Shown here one piece after another: positions 41,633 to 49,749 of a DNA stretch of 56,692 nt (positions are counted from its first letter, which is position 1; each line of letters begins with the position of its first letter). The translations under genes and the position numbers were made by a program. The stretch covers positions 1 to 56,692 of the forward strand of contig SLND01000018.1 in NCBI GenBank assembly GCA_007133205.1, read 5' to 3'. This DNA is from Natronospiraceae bacterium. Its GTDB lineage: Bacteria > Pseudomonadota > Gammaproteobacteria > Natronospirales > Natronospiraceae. The notes beneath the pieces were generated by a model that saw only the letters and a program-made list of their open reading frames with translations, searched no databases and was not told where the DNA came from.

Positions 41633-42589
41633 TTGAAAGCGGTATTCCTGGACCTGGATACGGTCAGCCTGGCCGATGAGATTGCATTGGACGCACTCCG
41701 CGAGTGCCTTGATGAGCTTGAAGTGTATCCCCACTCGGCGCCAGCCACGATTCCAGAGCGCGTTGCTGACTGCCAAGTGCTGATCACCAACAAGTGCCGG
41801 ATTACCGCCGAAATCATGGATGCGGCCCCCGGGCTGGAAATGATCTGCCTGGCGGCGACCGGTTTCGATAATGTGGATGTGGACGCGGCACGGCAGCGCA
41901 ATATCGCGGTCTGCAATATCGTCGCCTATGCGACCCCCTCGGTCGTCCAGCATACCTTTGCCCTGATGCTCACACTCAACCAGCGCCTTGATGACTATCG
42001 GGAGCGCCTTCGGCAAGGTGACTGGGAGCGCAACCCGCATTTCACCATGCTCGACTATCCCTTTCATGAACTTTCCTCGCGCCGGCTCGGGATCGTGGGC
42101 TACGGGGAACTGGGGCGGAATGTGGCCCGGGTTGCCGAGGCCTTCGGTATGGAGGTGTTGATCGCGGAGCGGGCGGGTCGCTCACCCCGCCCGGGACGTC
42201 TGCCCCTGGAAGCCGTGCTGGAAAGCGCCGATATCCTCACGCTCCACTGTCCCCTTAATGAGGAAACCCGTCACCTGATCGATGCCGGGGCGCTGGAACG
42301 AATGCCCTCGCACGCTCTGCTGATCAACACCGCCCGGGGTGCGGTCGTGGATGAGGCCGCGCTGGCCGATGCGCTGCGGCAGGGAAAGATTGCCGGGGCA
42401 GGGATCGACGTACTCAGCCAGGAGCCGCCGGTGGATGGCAATCCGCTGCTGGATGAGGGCATTCCCAATCTCGTACTCACCCCGCACATCGCCTGGGCCG
42501 GGGTTGAAGCCCGTCAGCGCGCAATCACCGAAATTGCCGCCAATATCCGCGCCTACCAGGCCGGGGAAAGCCGCAACCGGGTCGATTGA
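41633..42589 (+). CDS. D-2-hydroxyacid dehydrogenase (NAD-dependent, glycerate dehydrogenase-like)
   Basis: 318 residues from a TTG at 41633 behind GGGAGCG; the track start at 41486 lies in the lipoprotein gene. NAD loop GIVGYGELGRNVARV, catalytic Arg in INTARGAVVDEAAL, Glu in DVLSQEPPVDGNPL and His in LTPHIAWAGVEAR. N-terminal substrate domain CLAATGFDNVDVDAARQRNIAVCN. The set resembles hydroxypyruvate/glyoxylate reductases. It reduces 2-oxoacids to D-2-hydroxyacids. The 185 bases after it hold no gene; they include a CTCTGTG-type stretch that resembles a degenerate form of the heptamer repeats near 55.7 kb. Confidence 0.9.
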   Translation: MKAVFLDLDTVSLADEIALDALRECLDELEVYPHSAPATIPERVADCQVLITNKCRITAEIMDAAPGLEMICLAATGFDNVDVDAARQRNIAVCNIVAYATPSVVQHTFALMLTLNQRLDDYRERLRQGDWERNPHFTMLDYPFHELSSRRLGIVGYGELGRNVARVAEAFGMEVLIAERAGRSPRPGRLPLEAVLESADILTLHCPLNEETRHLIDAGALERMPSHALLINTARGAVVDEAALADALRQGKIAGAGIDVLSQEPPVDGNPLLDEGIPNLVLTPHIAWAGVEARQRAITEIAANIRAYQAGESRNRVD

Positions 42590-42774
42590 GTGGCCTCGCT
42601 CAAGACCGCCAAGAAATGGATTGGCCGCAGGAGAGACATTCCTGTCTCGACAATCGCGGTGGATTCTGCCGCCACCCTGTCGATCCTGGAAAGGCTCTCC
42701 TACAGCCAGGGTTCAAATGTTTTTCTCTGTGTCTCTGCGCGAGGCAGTGTTCCATCGCAGCGGATGGGCTGCCT

Positions 42775-43968
42775 TCACCCGGTCAGCAGATGCTCGAATA
42801 CGCGCGCGCCACCGAGATAGGTGCCGGCCGCCGAGCCGATACTGACAAAAAGAAAGACCAGGAGAGTGCGCGCGACCCGGTTGTGCCACCAGCCTCGTGC
42901 CTGGGCGACATCGTCACGCAGGCTCTGAAAGTCCGCCACGCGGGGTTGTCGGACCACCAGTTCGATTGCCGCCGCAACAAAGCCTGCCCCGATGGTGGGA
43001 TTGAGTGAAGTCAGCGGAGCGGCCAGCAAGGCCCCGACAATGGTCACCGGATGGGCCAGCGCGAGCGTGGCCCCCAGCGCGGACAGGGTGCCATTGATCA
43101 GAATCCAGTCCCCGACCATGGCCAGACCGAGTTCCGTGCTGCGATAAAAGCCTGCCGCGAAACCGGACAGGATGATGGCCACCACCACCCAGGGCAGCAC
43201 ACTGGGCCAGCGCGCGGGGCGTGGCGTGGCCTCCAGGCTGCGCCGGAGTTCCGGGTCCTCGTCCTGTTCCTTGAGGGCCTCGGCCAGGCCACGCAGGTGG
43301 CCGGCCCCGACCACCACCAGGACTTCCCGGGGGGAATCTTTCGCGGCGGCGGTTTCTTCAAGCAGACGCTGGGCCATGTAGCGGTCGCGTTCCGCCACCA
43401 GCTTTTCATAGAGTCCCGCGGAGCGCTCGGCCAGTTCACTGAAACTGCTTTCCAGAATGTCGCCCTCCTTGAGCTTTTCCACCTCCGCCTCGGAGACCGT
43501 CTCGCGGCTGAACAGCGAGGCGAACAGGCCTGACAGCAGCGGCAGGCGCTGCCACCAGGGCAGGGAGCGATAGACCCTTTTGAGTGTGATGGAGACTTCC
43601 CGGTCCACCAGCCAGACGGGTTTGTTGCGTGCCTCGGCGGCGTCTTCCGCAGCCCGCATTTCAGCCCCGGGCTCGGTGCCGAGCTGTTCGGCCAGGCGGC
43701 GCTGGTAGGCGCCCAGGAAGAGGTTCGCCGCCACCATGCCGGCCTTGCCTTCCCTCAGCACCCGGAACAGATTCATCTCGGCCAGCGCTTCCGGCTCGCG
43801 CATGGCCCGGTGCCGGGTCGGACAGAGTTCGATCGCCACCGCGTCAAAGTGCTCCTCGGCTGCCAATGCGGCCGCCTCTTCGGCACTGGCTCGCGACACG
43901 TGGGCCGTGCCGAGCAGGGTGTAGCGGACGCCGTTACGCGTCACGATTTCACGCGGGCCTTGAGTCAC
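42775..43968 (-). CDS. TraB/GumN family protein with C-terminal membrane domain
   Basis: 397 residues from a GTG at 43968 with GGAG eight bases upstream; the track extends to 44313 but that part lacks family sequence. N-terminal TraB/TIKI-like domain (YTLLGTAHVSRASAEEAAAL, FDAVAIELCPTRHRAM, VVVGAGHLRGL); the GTAHVS His and ELC Glu are the conserved, likely metal-binding residues. C-terminal about 150 residues form four or so membrane helices with LTSLNPTIGAGFVAAAIELVVRQP. Named after the enterococcal pheromone shutdown protein; related TIKI proteins are metalloproteases. Bacterial role unclear. Confidence 0.85.
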   Translation of the reverse strand: MTQGPREIVTRNGVRYTLLGTAHVSRASAEEAAALAAEEHFDAVAIELCPTRHRAMREPEALAEMNLFRVLREGKAGMVAANLFLGAYQRRLAEQLGTEPGAEMRAAEDAAEARNKPVWLVDREVSITLKRVYRSLPWWQRLPLLSGLFASLFSRETVSEAEVEKLKEGDILESSFSELAERSAGLYEKLVAERDRYMAQRLLEETAAAKDSPREVLVVVGAGHLRGLAEALKEQDEDPELRRSLEATPRPARWPSVLPWVVVAIILSGFAAGFYRSTELGLAMVGDWILINGTLSALGATLALAHPVTIVGALLAAPLTSLNPTIGAGFVAAAIELVVRQPRVADFQSLRDDVAQARGWWHNRVARTLLVFLFVSIGSAAGTYLGGARVFEHLLTG

Positions 43969-44221
43969 TGCGTGATCTCCATTTCCAGGGAGGCAAGGAA
44001 GGGGCTCCGGGCTCGTCAGGTCCTGCCTTTCGCGATCGGAAGCCTGTTCGTAACAAGGCGCGTAGTGTAGCGAAAGCATCCGGTCGGCACGAACCCGCGC
44101 CAGGACCCCGCCCGATGCCGGATTTCGGAGCCATGTCTCGGCACCGGATTGTTCCGGCCCTGTTGTGCGCTTGAACAGAGCGCGCGATGATGGTGGGCAT
44201 ACGAGTTTTGGAGTGATAACG

Positions 44222-44809
44222 ATGTATCGCAGACAGATGTGTCCCGCTTCGGTGGCAGCCGGCATGGCAGTACTGGTTCTGGTCATGAATCTGACTGCCT
44301 GTGCCGCCGGCACCCATCACGAGGCTTCGGAATCTTCGGCGCAAACCCACGAGGCTGCTGCGCCGGAGTCCATTGATGTGCGGGATCTGCTTTCCGCGCG
44401 CGAATTCAGCGAGGCCGGTCTGGAGGCGCTGGATGATGAGGAACTTGAAGCACTCAACCAGGCTCTCGCGCGGCATCTGAGCGACTCAGCCGGGGACGAG
44501 GCGCATGCCGCCTGGGAAGCCAGCGAAGAGGATCCCCTGGCTACCTTCGGCCTGGAGAATGAGCATCCGCGAGCCGCTGAGATCAGCAGTTTCAGTGCCC
44601 GTATCAAGGGCCGTCTTGACGGTTGGGAGCGCGGTACCCGCCTTGAGCTCGATAACGGCCAGGTCTGGGAAGTGGTGGCGGATCGCTCCACCCGCATTTC
44701 GCCGGCCCTGGACGACGCGGAAGTGACCATCCGGCGTGGTTTCATGGGCGGTTTCCGGCTGCGCGTGGACGCCCACAACCGTAGCACTCAGGTGCGGCGG
44801 GTCGAGTAA
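44222..44809 (+). CDS. Uncharacterised lipoprotein with C-terminal SH3-like/OB-like domain
   Basis: 195 residues from the ATG at 44222 (GGAG nine bases before); the track start 44165 has no site. Lipoprotein signal ending VMNLTAC. Residues about 25-120 are acidic and helical (EFSEAGLEALDDEELEALNQALARHL); residues about 130-195 form a small beta domain (FSARIKGRLDGWERGTRLELDNGQVWEVV, GFMGGFRLRVDAHNRSTQVRRV). I have seen this C-terminal pattern in proteins of unknown function only. Divergent from the TraB-family gene. Function unknown. Confidence 0.72.
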   Translation: MYRRQMCPASVAAGMAVLVLVMNLTACAAGTHHEASESSAQTHEAAAPESIDVRDLLSAREFSEAGLEALDDEELEALNQALARHLSDSAGDEAHAAWEASEEDPLATFGLENEHPRAAEISSFSARIKGRLDGWERGTRLELDNGQVWEVVADRSTRISPALDDAEVTIRRGFMGGFRLRVDAHNRSTQVRRVE

Positions 44810-44838
44810 GCCTGGCGTCGCTGAAGAGCGCAAAAGAG

Positions 44839-44960
44839 AAGGGGCACAGACCTGGCGACGGGCAGAGGGGGGAGTCCACGCTTTGCTACCGGAGGGGGGG
44901 TCCGGGCAAAGAGAGGTTTCTGCTTTCGGCAATCCCGCCGTCCTAGGGTCTGTGCCCCTT
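44839..44960. repeat. 122-bp element bounded by perfect 14-bp inverted repeats (REP/MITE-like)
   Basis: AAGGGGCACAGACC (44839-44852) and GGTCTGTGCCCCTT (44947-44960) are exact inverted copies. The interior holds a second hairpin at 44881-44911 in which CTTTGC/GCAAAG and CCGGA/TCCGG pair around a run of G. The element fills the start of the 310-base gene-free stretch between the uncharacterised lipoprotein and cytochrome c4. The layout resembles REP/BIME units mobilised by RAYT transposases or a small MITE; no transposase lies in the window. Confidence 0.7.
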
Positions 44961-44978
44961 AGACCGTGGATTTTGTGC

Positions 44979-44998
44979 CCCCGCTTTTCAGCGGGTTT
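44979..44998 (+). terminator. Candidate terminator in the 44.8-45.1 kb gap
   Basis: CCCGCT and AGCGGG pair around TTTC, followed by TTTACCTTTT. It is 170 bases after the lipoprotein gene stop, beyond the inverted-repeat element. Confidence 0.5.
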
Positions 44999-45055
44999 AC
45001 CTTTTCGTGCGAAACCGGAATAAACCCTAGTGTAGACCGGCTGGCGTTGTGATAC

Positions 45056-45082
45056 AAGCCTGACCGGGTTCAGTCAGGCTTT
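45056..45082. terminator. Terminator candidate downstream of cytochrome c4
   Basis: AAGCCTGAC and GTCAGGCTT pair perfectly around CGGGTTCA, 38 bases beyond the cytochrome c4 stop on the minus strand. T-runs are short on both sides, so bidirectional action is uncertain. Confidence 0.55.
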
Positions 45083-45119
45083 GTCTCTGCCCGATGCTGG
45101 CATCATCATCCGACCCGCT

Positions 45120-45749
45120 TCAGCGCGGCATGATCTTGAGTGGCCCCGGCTGGCTGGCATAAAAGGCGGCCAGGTCACGCAGTTCCCGATCATCAAGATT
45201 CTCGACCAGCGGCGCCATGGTCGCCGAATCCCGGCTGCCGTCCTGGTACTGTTTGAGTGACTGGTAGAGATAATCGGCGTACTGCCCGGCAATAATCGGG
45301 CTCGGTGGCTGCATGCCTTCCGGGCTGTTGCCATCAGTTCCATGGCAGGCCTGGCATCCGGCATCTTCGGCAATCTGCCCCCCGCGATCCGGGTTACCGA
45401 TGCTGCGAGCACGGGGATAGGCCCGCTTGTCTTCCCGCCCGACCCCGGCAAGGTAGGCGGAGATATCGCGAATCTGCTCTTCGCTCAGAGCCTGGCTCTG
45501 ACCCACCATGGTCGGATGCTGGCGGTTGGTCTCGCGGTAATTCTGCAGTGAGTCGACCAGATAGGCTTCATGCTGGCCGGCAATGCGGGGCACCTTGTAG
45601 GTGGGGTAGGCGTTGGTATAGCCCTCAACACCGTGACATCCCACGCAAGTCTCGGCCAGGATGCGGCCGCGCTCGGTATCTTCTTCCGCCCAGGCAGTGC
45701 CAATGCCTACCAGACAGCTCAGGGCCAGGGTCATTACTGTGTTGCGCAT
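45120..45749 (-). CDS. Cytochrome c4, diheme
   Basis: 209 residues. Signal peptide MRNTVMTLALSCLVGIGTAWA. Two similar c-type domains: heme motif CVGCH near residue 35 and CQACH near residue 132, each followed by a distal Met region (HPTMVGQSQALSEEQI and DSATMAPLVENLDDREL), the c4 signature. It carries electrons in the periplasm to terminal oxidases, typically cbb3 type. No oxidase gene is in the window, so it is a solitary gene here. Length and motifs match the family. Confidence 0.93.
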   Translation of the reverse strand: MRNTVMTLALSCLVGIGTAWAEEDTERGRILAETCVGCHGVEGYTNAYPTYKVPRIAGQHEAYLVDSLQNYRETNRQHPTMVGQSQALSEEQIRDISAYLAGVGREDKRAYPRARSIGNPDRGGQIAEDAGCQACHGTDGNSPEGMQPPSPIIAGQYADYLYQSLKQYQDGSRDSATMAPLVENLDDRELRDLAAFYASQPGPLKIMPR

Positions 45750-45967
45750 GATTTCAGAATCTCCGGGGTCTGTCCGTGCCGGAGGCGGTGGTCTACCGCC
45801 GGATGTTGTTGCTTGAAATTGCTTGTCAGAAACCGCGAAGGCGCAAATGTATCAGATTCCGTCGCTGATTTCTGCCCGCCATTCCCGGGAGCGGTGCATG
45901 GCCTGGCGGCGGCAGGTACACTGGCCCGAGCCTGAATCCGATCGCTGGAATCGAGCAAGGAGGAAGC

Positions 45968-46480
45968 ATGTTCTTGGTGGAGATGTTGAAGCAGCAATCG
46001 CGTACGCGTCTGGCCGGTTGGCCCCTGGGCTTGCTGAGAATTGCCACGGGAATCATGTTTCTTGCTCCGGGCTGGCGCAAGGTCAGTACCGACTGGTCGG
46101 CCCAGGGTTTCATCGAGGCCAGTGTCGCCGGTTTTCCCGACAGTGATGACCGGGCGGGTGCCTCCGGAATCTACGCCTGGTTTCTGGAAAACATCGTACT
46201 GGCCGCGCCCGCCCTGTTCAGTTTTCTCGTCGCCTGGGGCGAGCTCCTGATCGCACTGGCCCTGATCTTCGGGGTGGCCAGCCGCCTGGCGGCAGCCCTG
46301 GGGGCCTTCATGCTGCTCAACTTTCATTGGGCCAAGGGGATCGATTTCTGGTCCGCGGGCAATTACGACGCCCTGTGGGTCCTCATATTCCTTGTCCTGG
46401 CCTTGACCGCCGCCGGCCGGGTCTTCGGTGTCGACGACTATCTTTATCGGCGCTGGCCGCGAGGTCGCTGGATCTGGTAG
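45968..46480 (+). CDS. DoxX family membrane protein
   Basis: 170 residues, four membrane helices: PLGLLRIATGIMFLAPGWRKV, LENIVLAAPALFSFLVAWGELLIALALIFG, LAAALGAFMLLNFHWAKG and ALWVLIFLVLALTAAGRVFG. The pattern fits DoxX/DoxD proteins, related to the membrane subunit of thiosulfate:quinone oxidoreductase and to membrane redox complexes. AAGGAGGAAG precedes the ATG. A large hairpin follows. Substrate unknown; the nearby cytochrome c4 is divergent and may share redox function, but this is only proximity. Confidence 0.83.
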   Translation: MFLVEMLKQQSRTRLAGWPLGLLRIATGIMFLAPGWRKVSTDWSAQGFIEASVAGFPDSDDRAGASGIYAWFLENIVLAAPALFSFLVAWGELLIALALIFGVASRLAAALGAFMLLNFHWAKGIDFWSAGNYDALWVLIFLVLALTAAGRVFGVDDYLYRRWPRGRWIW

Positions 46481-46518
46481 ACGCCTGCTCCGGCCCTGCC
46501 GCGCGGCATTCGAATGGT

Positions 46519-46566
46519 CCGGTGCCGGGAGACCGGGCCGTCAGGGCTCCCGGAACCCGGCACCGG
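46519..46566. terminator. Large GC-rich hairpin between doxX and tonB-like genes
   Basis: CCGGTGCCGGG and CCCGGCACCGG are exact 11-bp inverted copies; inside, GGGAG and CTCCC offer a second pairing. No T-run follows, so it could be a processing or attenuation structure rather than a simple terminator. Confidence 0.4.
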
Positions 46567-46610
46567 TTGCCGCGGTCTGAACCTGCATCATCCGAGAAGT
46601 TGATTGATCC

Positions 46611-47063
46611 ATGTTTCTGAGACTGTTTGTAGCCATGCTGTTTGCCACGGTGCTGGTCGTGACCGGCATGTCCCTGGCCGTGAGCTGGTTCTATGATGCG
46701 GAAGACGAGGGTGATTCGACCTACGAGTTCATGAACCGGGTCGGCCTGACCACCCTGGAGGAGTATCCCGAGCTTCAGGAAGAAGCGGAGGAGCCCGAGT
46801 TGCCGGAGTTCGAGCCGACCGAACGCCCCGAGCGCGAGGTTCAGGGCTTCGTGCAGCTGGAATTCACGGTCCTGCCCGACGGCAGTGTGGAAGACGTTGA
46901 AGTGATTGGCGCCCAGCCCTCCGGGGTATACGAGGAGCGGGCACGACAGCAGATTCGTGCGCGCAATTTTGCCCATCAGGCGGATCCGGAAGCCACCGAC
47001 GGCGTAAGGCGCACCGAGATCGTGGATTTCACGGTTCCCGCCAGCGAGCTGCAGGACCGCTGA
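46611..47063 (+). CDS. TonB-like energy transducer, short
   Basis: 150 residues. N-terminal membrane helix (FVAMLFATVLVVTGMSLAVSW), then an acidic Pro/Glu linker (EEAEEPELPEFEPTERPERE) that replaces the usual Pro-Lys region, then a TonB C-terminal domain (GFVQLEFTVLPDGSVEDVEVIGAQPSGVYEERARQQIRARNF). TonB domains pass inner-membrane energy to outer-membrane receptors. No exbB or exbD genes and no receptor are nearby, and the linker is short, so it may serve another envelope function. The domain call is good. Confidence 0.8.
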   Translation: MFLRLFVAMLFATVLVVTGMSLAVSWFYDAEDEGDSTYEFMNRVGLTTLEEYPELQEEAEEPELPEFEPTERPEREVQGFVQLEFTVLPDGSVEDVEVIGAQPSGVYEERARQQIRARNFAHQADPEATDGVRRTEIVDFTVPASELQDR

Positions 47064-47064
47064 G

Positions 47065-47085
47065 GGCCGCCCGGCGGGCGGCCTT
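47065..47085. terminator. Hairpin terminator between convergent tonB-like and ybhB-like genes
   Basis: GGCCGCCC and GGGCGGCC pair around GGC right after the tonB-like stop codon, followed by TT only. Located between two convergent genes. Confidence 0.5.
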
Positions 47086-47103
47086 ACACGATCTCACATG
47101 GTC

Positions 47104-47733
47104 TCAGGCCGGCACCTCCGGATTGAGGCTGTAGGTGGCCGTGATACTGGCCTCTCCCAGTACATGCCCCTCGATCGCCTTTTCCACATCCGCGGCCCGG
47201 AAGCCTTCTGCTACCGGCACCGATTCCAGTGAAGTAGCGATCAGTCGGAACCGGTAACGGTGGGGAATCTCGTCGTTCCAGGGCGGGCAGGGACCATCGT
47301 AGCCAAAATACTCACCCCCCATGTCCGGGTCTCCGGCGAGAAAGTCCGTGTAGTCATTCCTGCCCTGGCGGCTTCCCGGCGGACCCTCGGGATTGCGTTT
47401 GCCACCGGCGGTCACGCCGCGCGAGCACTGCCCCTCCGCGATCTCCTCCAGGGCCGGATCGATGTCCACCATGGCCCAGTGGCAGAAATCAACGCGCGCC
47501 AGATCCGCGGAAACGGTCCGCCCCTCCTGGTTCACGTCGTCGGCCTGGCTCGGTGCATCGGGATCGATGCAGAGCAGGACCAGGGAGCGGGTGCCTTCGG
47601 GCAGATTCGCCCAGCGAATCGCCGGGTTGAGATTCTCGCCCAGGCGCATGTGTTCGTCCGCATCCTGGACACCGAACGCGAATTTCTCCGGGATGACGCC
47701 ATTGTCCTCGATACCACCGACATCCAGTTTCAT
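47104..47733 (-). CDS. YbhB/YbcL family Raf kinase inhibitor-like protein
   Basis: 209 residues, cytosolic. PEBP fold blocks: NLNPAIRWANLPEGTRSLVLLCIDPDAPS (anion pocket Asp-Pro-Asp), VDFCHWAMVDIDP, and GGEYFGYDGPCPPWNDEIPHRYRFRLIATS with the conserved GYDGPCPP. Longer than the common 150-180 residue form because of an insert (KRNPEGPPGSRQGRNDYTDFLAGDPDMG). Biological role in bacteria is not well known; the fold binds phospholipid head groups or similar anions. Converges with the tonB-like gene. Confidence 0.9.
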   Translation of the reverse strand: MKLDVGGIEDNGVIPEKFAFGVQDADEHMRLGENLNPAIRWANLPEGTRSLVLLCIDPDAPSQADDVNQEGRTVSADLARVDFCHWAMVDIDPALEEIAEGQCSRGVTAGGKRNPEGPPGSRQGRNDYTDFLAGDPDMGGEYFGYDGPCPPWNDEIPHRYRFRLIATSLESVPVAEGFRAADVEKAIEGHVLGEASITATYSLNPEVPA

Positions 47734-47794
47734 GAGTGGACCTCCTGTGTCGGGTTAGAATGACCGCAATGTAACAGATCACCGAGGCAGTCTC

Positions 47795-48451
47795 ATGATG
47801 GTAAAACCTGCGGTTCGGGGCGAGCCCCTGACTGTCCCTGGACCTGTTGGCGCGCTTGAAGCCCTGCTCGAAGGCCCGAAGGATCCGAGCCGGGCGGTGG
47901 CGGTGGTGTGTCACCCCCATCCGCTGCACCAGGGCAGCATGCACAACAAGGTCGTGCACAGTCTGTCCCGCGCCTTTGCCGCTGCGGGAGCGCGGGTCAT
48001 GCGCTTCAACTTTCGTGGCGTGGGCGAGAGCGAAGGAAGGTATGACGAAGCACGCGGGGAGACCGATGATGCCGTTGCCGTCGCCCGCTGGATGCGCGAG
48101 CAGCACCCCGAATGTCCGCTGTGGCTGGGGGGCTTTTCCTTCGGAGCCCAGGTTGCGCTGCAGGCCGCTGGCGAACTGGATCCCGCCCTGCTGGTGACCG
48201 TGGCCCCGCCCGTGCCCCGGTTCATTGAGAACCCGCCGCGCCGGCCGGCTTGTCCGTGGTTGCTGGTGCAGGGGGAGGCCGACGAGGTGGTGGATCCGGA
48301 CACGGTGATTCAGTGGGCCCGGAGCGACAGCCCCCGGCCCGAGCTGGTAACCCTGCCGGACACCAGTCATTTCTTTCATCGCCGCCTCGGCGAATTGCAA
48401 TCGCGGGTGACCGAATTCCTGGAGGCGCATTCCGACAGGGAGGCGATATGA
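47795..48451 (+). CDS. Alpha/beta hydrolase (COG2945 type)
   Basis: 218 residues. VVCHPHPLHQGSMHNKVVHSL is the typical opening of this hydrolase group, RFNFRGVGESEG the following strand-loop, nucleophile Ser in LGGFSFGAQVALQ, Asp in LVQGEADEVVDPDTV and His in DTSHFFHRRL complete the triad. Cytosolic serine hydrolase of unknown substrate. It overlaps the next gene by ATGA, so a link with an outer-membrane protein is implied by coupling. Two Met codons at the start (ATGATG) leave a one-residue ambiguity. Confidence 0.88.
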   Translation: MMVKPAVRGEPLTVPGPVGALEALLEGPKDPSRAVAVVCHPHPLHQGSMHNKVVHSLSRAFAAAGARVMRFNFRGVGESEGRYDEARGETDDAVAVARWMREQHPECPLWLGGFSFGAQVALQAAGELDPALLVTVAPPVPRFIENPPRRPACPWLLVQGEADEVVDPDTVIQWARSDSPRPELVTLPDTSHFFHRRLGELQSRVTEFLEAHSDREAI

Positions 48452-49236
48452 CGCCCCTGCCCGGGAAGTTGCGGAAAGGGGCGCCCATTGCCGACCGGAC
48501 CGGCAATGTCCTTGCCTGCCTGCTGAGCACGGTACTGCTGCTGACCTGCGGGGCTGCCACGGCCAATGATCTGCGCCTGTTCGGCGAAATGACCCAGGAA
48601 GAGTTTCGCGAGTTGTCCGAGGACCTCGGTGGCATGACGAGCTACAAGGGCCTGGCCACCGCCGAACCGGGTCCGGGCCTGGGCGGCTTCAAGCTCGGGG
48701 TGGATGCCAGTCAGACCCGGCTGGCCAATCCCGAGGCCTGGGAGCGGGCCACCGGCGAATCTTCCGATGCGATCCTGGGTGCCCGGCTGCGAGGAAGCAT
48801 GGGCCTGCCCCTGGGCTTCGATGTCGCCGGCTTCTATACCAATGTGCCGGACTCGAATGTGAGTGTGTACGGTGCGGAAGTGCGCTACTCACTGGTGGAG
48901 GGCGGTGTGGCCGTGCCGGCGGTTCAGGTGCGCGGAGGATTCAGTGAAATCTCCGGCGTGGGTGATTTCGACTATTCGACCCGACACCTGGATATGGTGT
49001 TCTCCCGTGAATTCGGCATTGCCACGCCCTATCTGGGTGCCGGACGGGTCTGGAGTGACAGCGAGCACCACGGTGAGCATCCGATACTTGACGATGGACT
49101 GGAGCGTGAACGCTTCCACCAGGATCGTTATTTCGGGGGAGCGGTGCTCAGTCTGGCGCTGGTGGATCTGGCCCTGGAGTACGAACGGGTGGGCAGCACC
49201 AATACCCTGAGCACCCGGGTGGGCTTCAGTCTCTGA
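48448..49236 (+). CDS. Putative outer-membrane beta-barrel protein, uncharacterised
   Basis: The track ORF starts at 48250; the ATG at 48448 overlaps the hydrolase stop (ATGA) behind AGGGAGG, giving 262 residues. Signal-like segment NVLACLLSTVLLLTCGAATAN after a 19-residue polar lead. Mature protein shows strand alternation (GGFKLGVDASQTRLAN, SMGLPLGFDVAGFYTNV, SVYGAEVRYSLVEGGV, ATPYLGAGRVWSD, GGAVLSLALVDLALEYERVGS) and ends STRVGFSL. Looks like an autotransported-free OmpW-like or YfaZ-like barrel; no named family recognised. Coupled to the hydrolase gene. Confidence 0.65.
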   Translation: MTPLPGKLRKGAPIADRTGNVLACLLSTVLLLTCGAATANDLRLFGEMTQEEFRELSEDLGGMTSYKGLATAEPGPGLGGFKLGVDASQTRLANPEAWERATGESSDAILGARLRGSMGLPLGFDVAGFYTNVPDSNVSVYGAEVRYSLVEGGVAVPAVQVRGGFSEISGVGDFDYSTRHLDMVFSREFGIATPYLGAGRVWSDSEHHGEHPILDDGLERERFHQDRYFGGAVLSLALVDLALEYERVGSTNTLSTRVGFSL

Positions 49237-49273
49237 GCCCCCCTGGAGATTCCGTGTCGGGTGGCCGGCTCCT

Positions 49274-49708
49274 TCAGTACTGGCGCCGGAAATGGATCTC
49301 GGCATGCTCGTCCGAGTCGCGCGGTTGCACCCGGATACTGAAATCGAGGGTCTCCCCGGAAGAGATTCGGGTGGTTCCGATATAGTAGATCGCTTCGTCC
49401 TCGCTGATCTTTTCCATCCGGAAGCGCTTCATCTGGGCATTGAGGTTGACTGCTTCGGCCTCAATGTCGGCTTCCACCGGGACCGGGCCGTTGTCTCCGT
49501 TCCTGCGGTGAACCGCGATGTTCAGCAGTACCCGATTGTCGCTGCGGGTGATGTTGTATGCCCGCGCCACCTCTTCCGGCAGCGTGCTGGTCTGGATCGC
49601 GTTGTAGTAGATGACGTGCTTGTCCGTCTCCTTGGCCCGGTCGCCTGCCGATATCCCGGGCGCGACCACGAGAAGGACAATCAGGCAGAGAGCCGTTGGT
49701 ACACGCAT
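49274..49708 (-). CDS. DUF4426 secreted protein
   Basis: 144 residues with signal peptide MRVPTALCLIVLLVVAPGISAG. The mature part matches DUF4426: HVIYYNAIQTSTLPEEVARAYNITRSDNRVLLNIAVHR, then MKRFRMEKISEDEAIYYIGTTRISSGETLDFSIRVQP. DUF4426 proteins are periplasmic, about this size, and in gammaproteobacteria they lie next to yggT/proC/yggS as here. Function unknown. It is the last gene of the yggS-proC-yggT-DUF4426 minus-strand run. Confidence 0.87.
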   Translation of the reverse strand: MRVPTALCLIVLLVVAPGISAGDRAKETDKHVIYYNAIQTSTLPEEVARAYNITRSDNRVLLNIAVHRRNGDNGPVPVEADIEAEAVNLNAQMKRFRMEKISEDEAIYYIGTTRISSGETLDFSIRVQPRDSDEHAEIHFRRQY

Positions 49709-49749
49709 CGCATCCCCCTGAATTTTCCTGGACCCAGCTTCAGTCTAGC

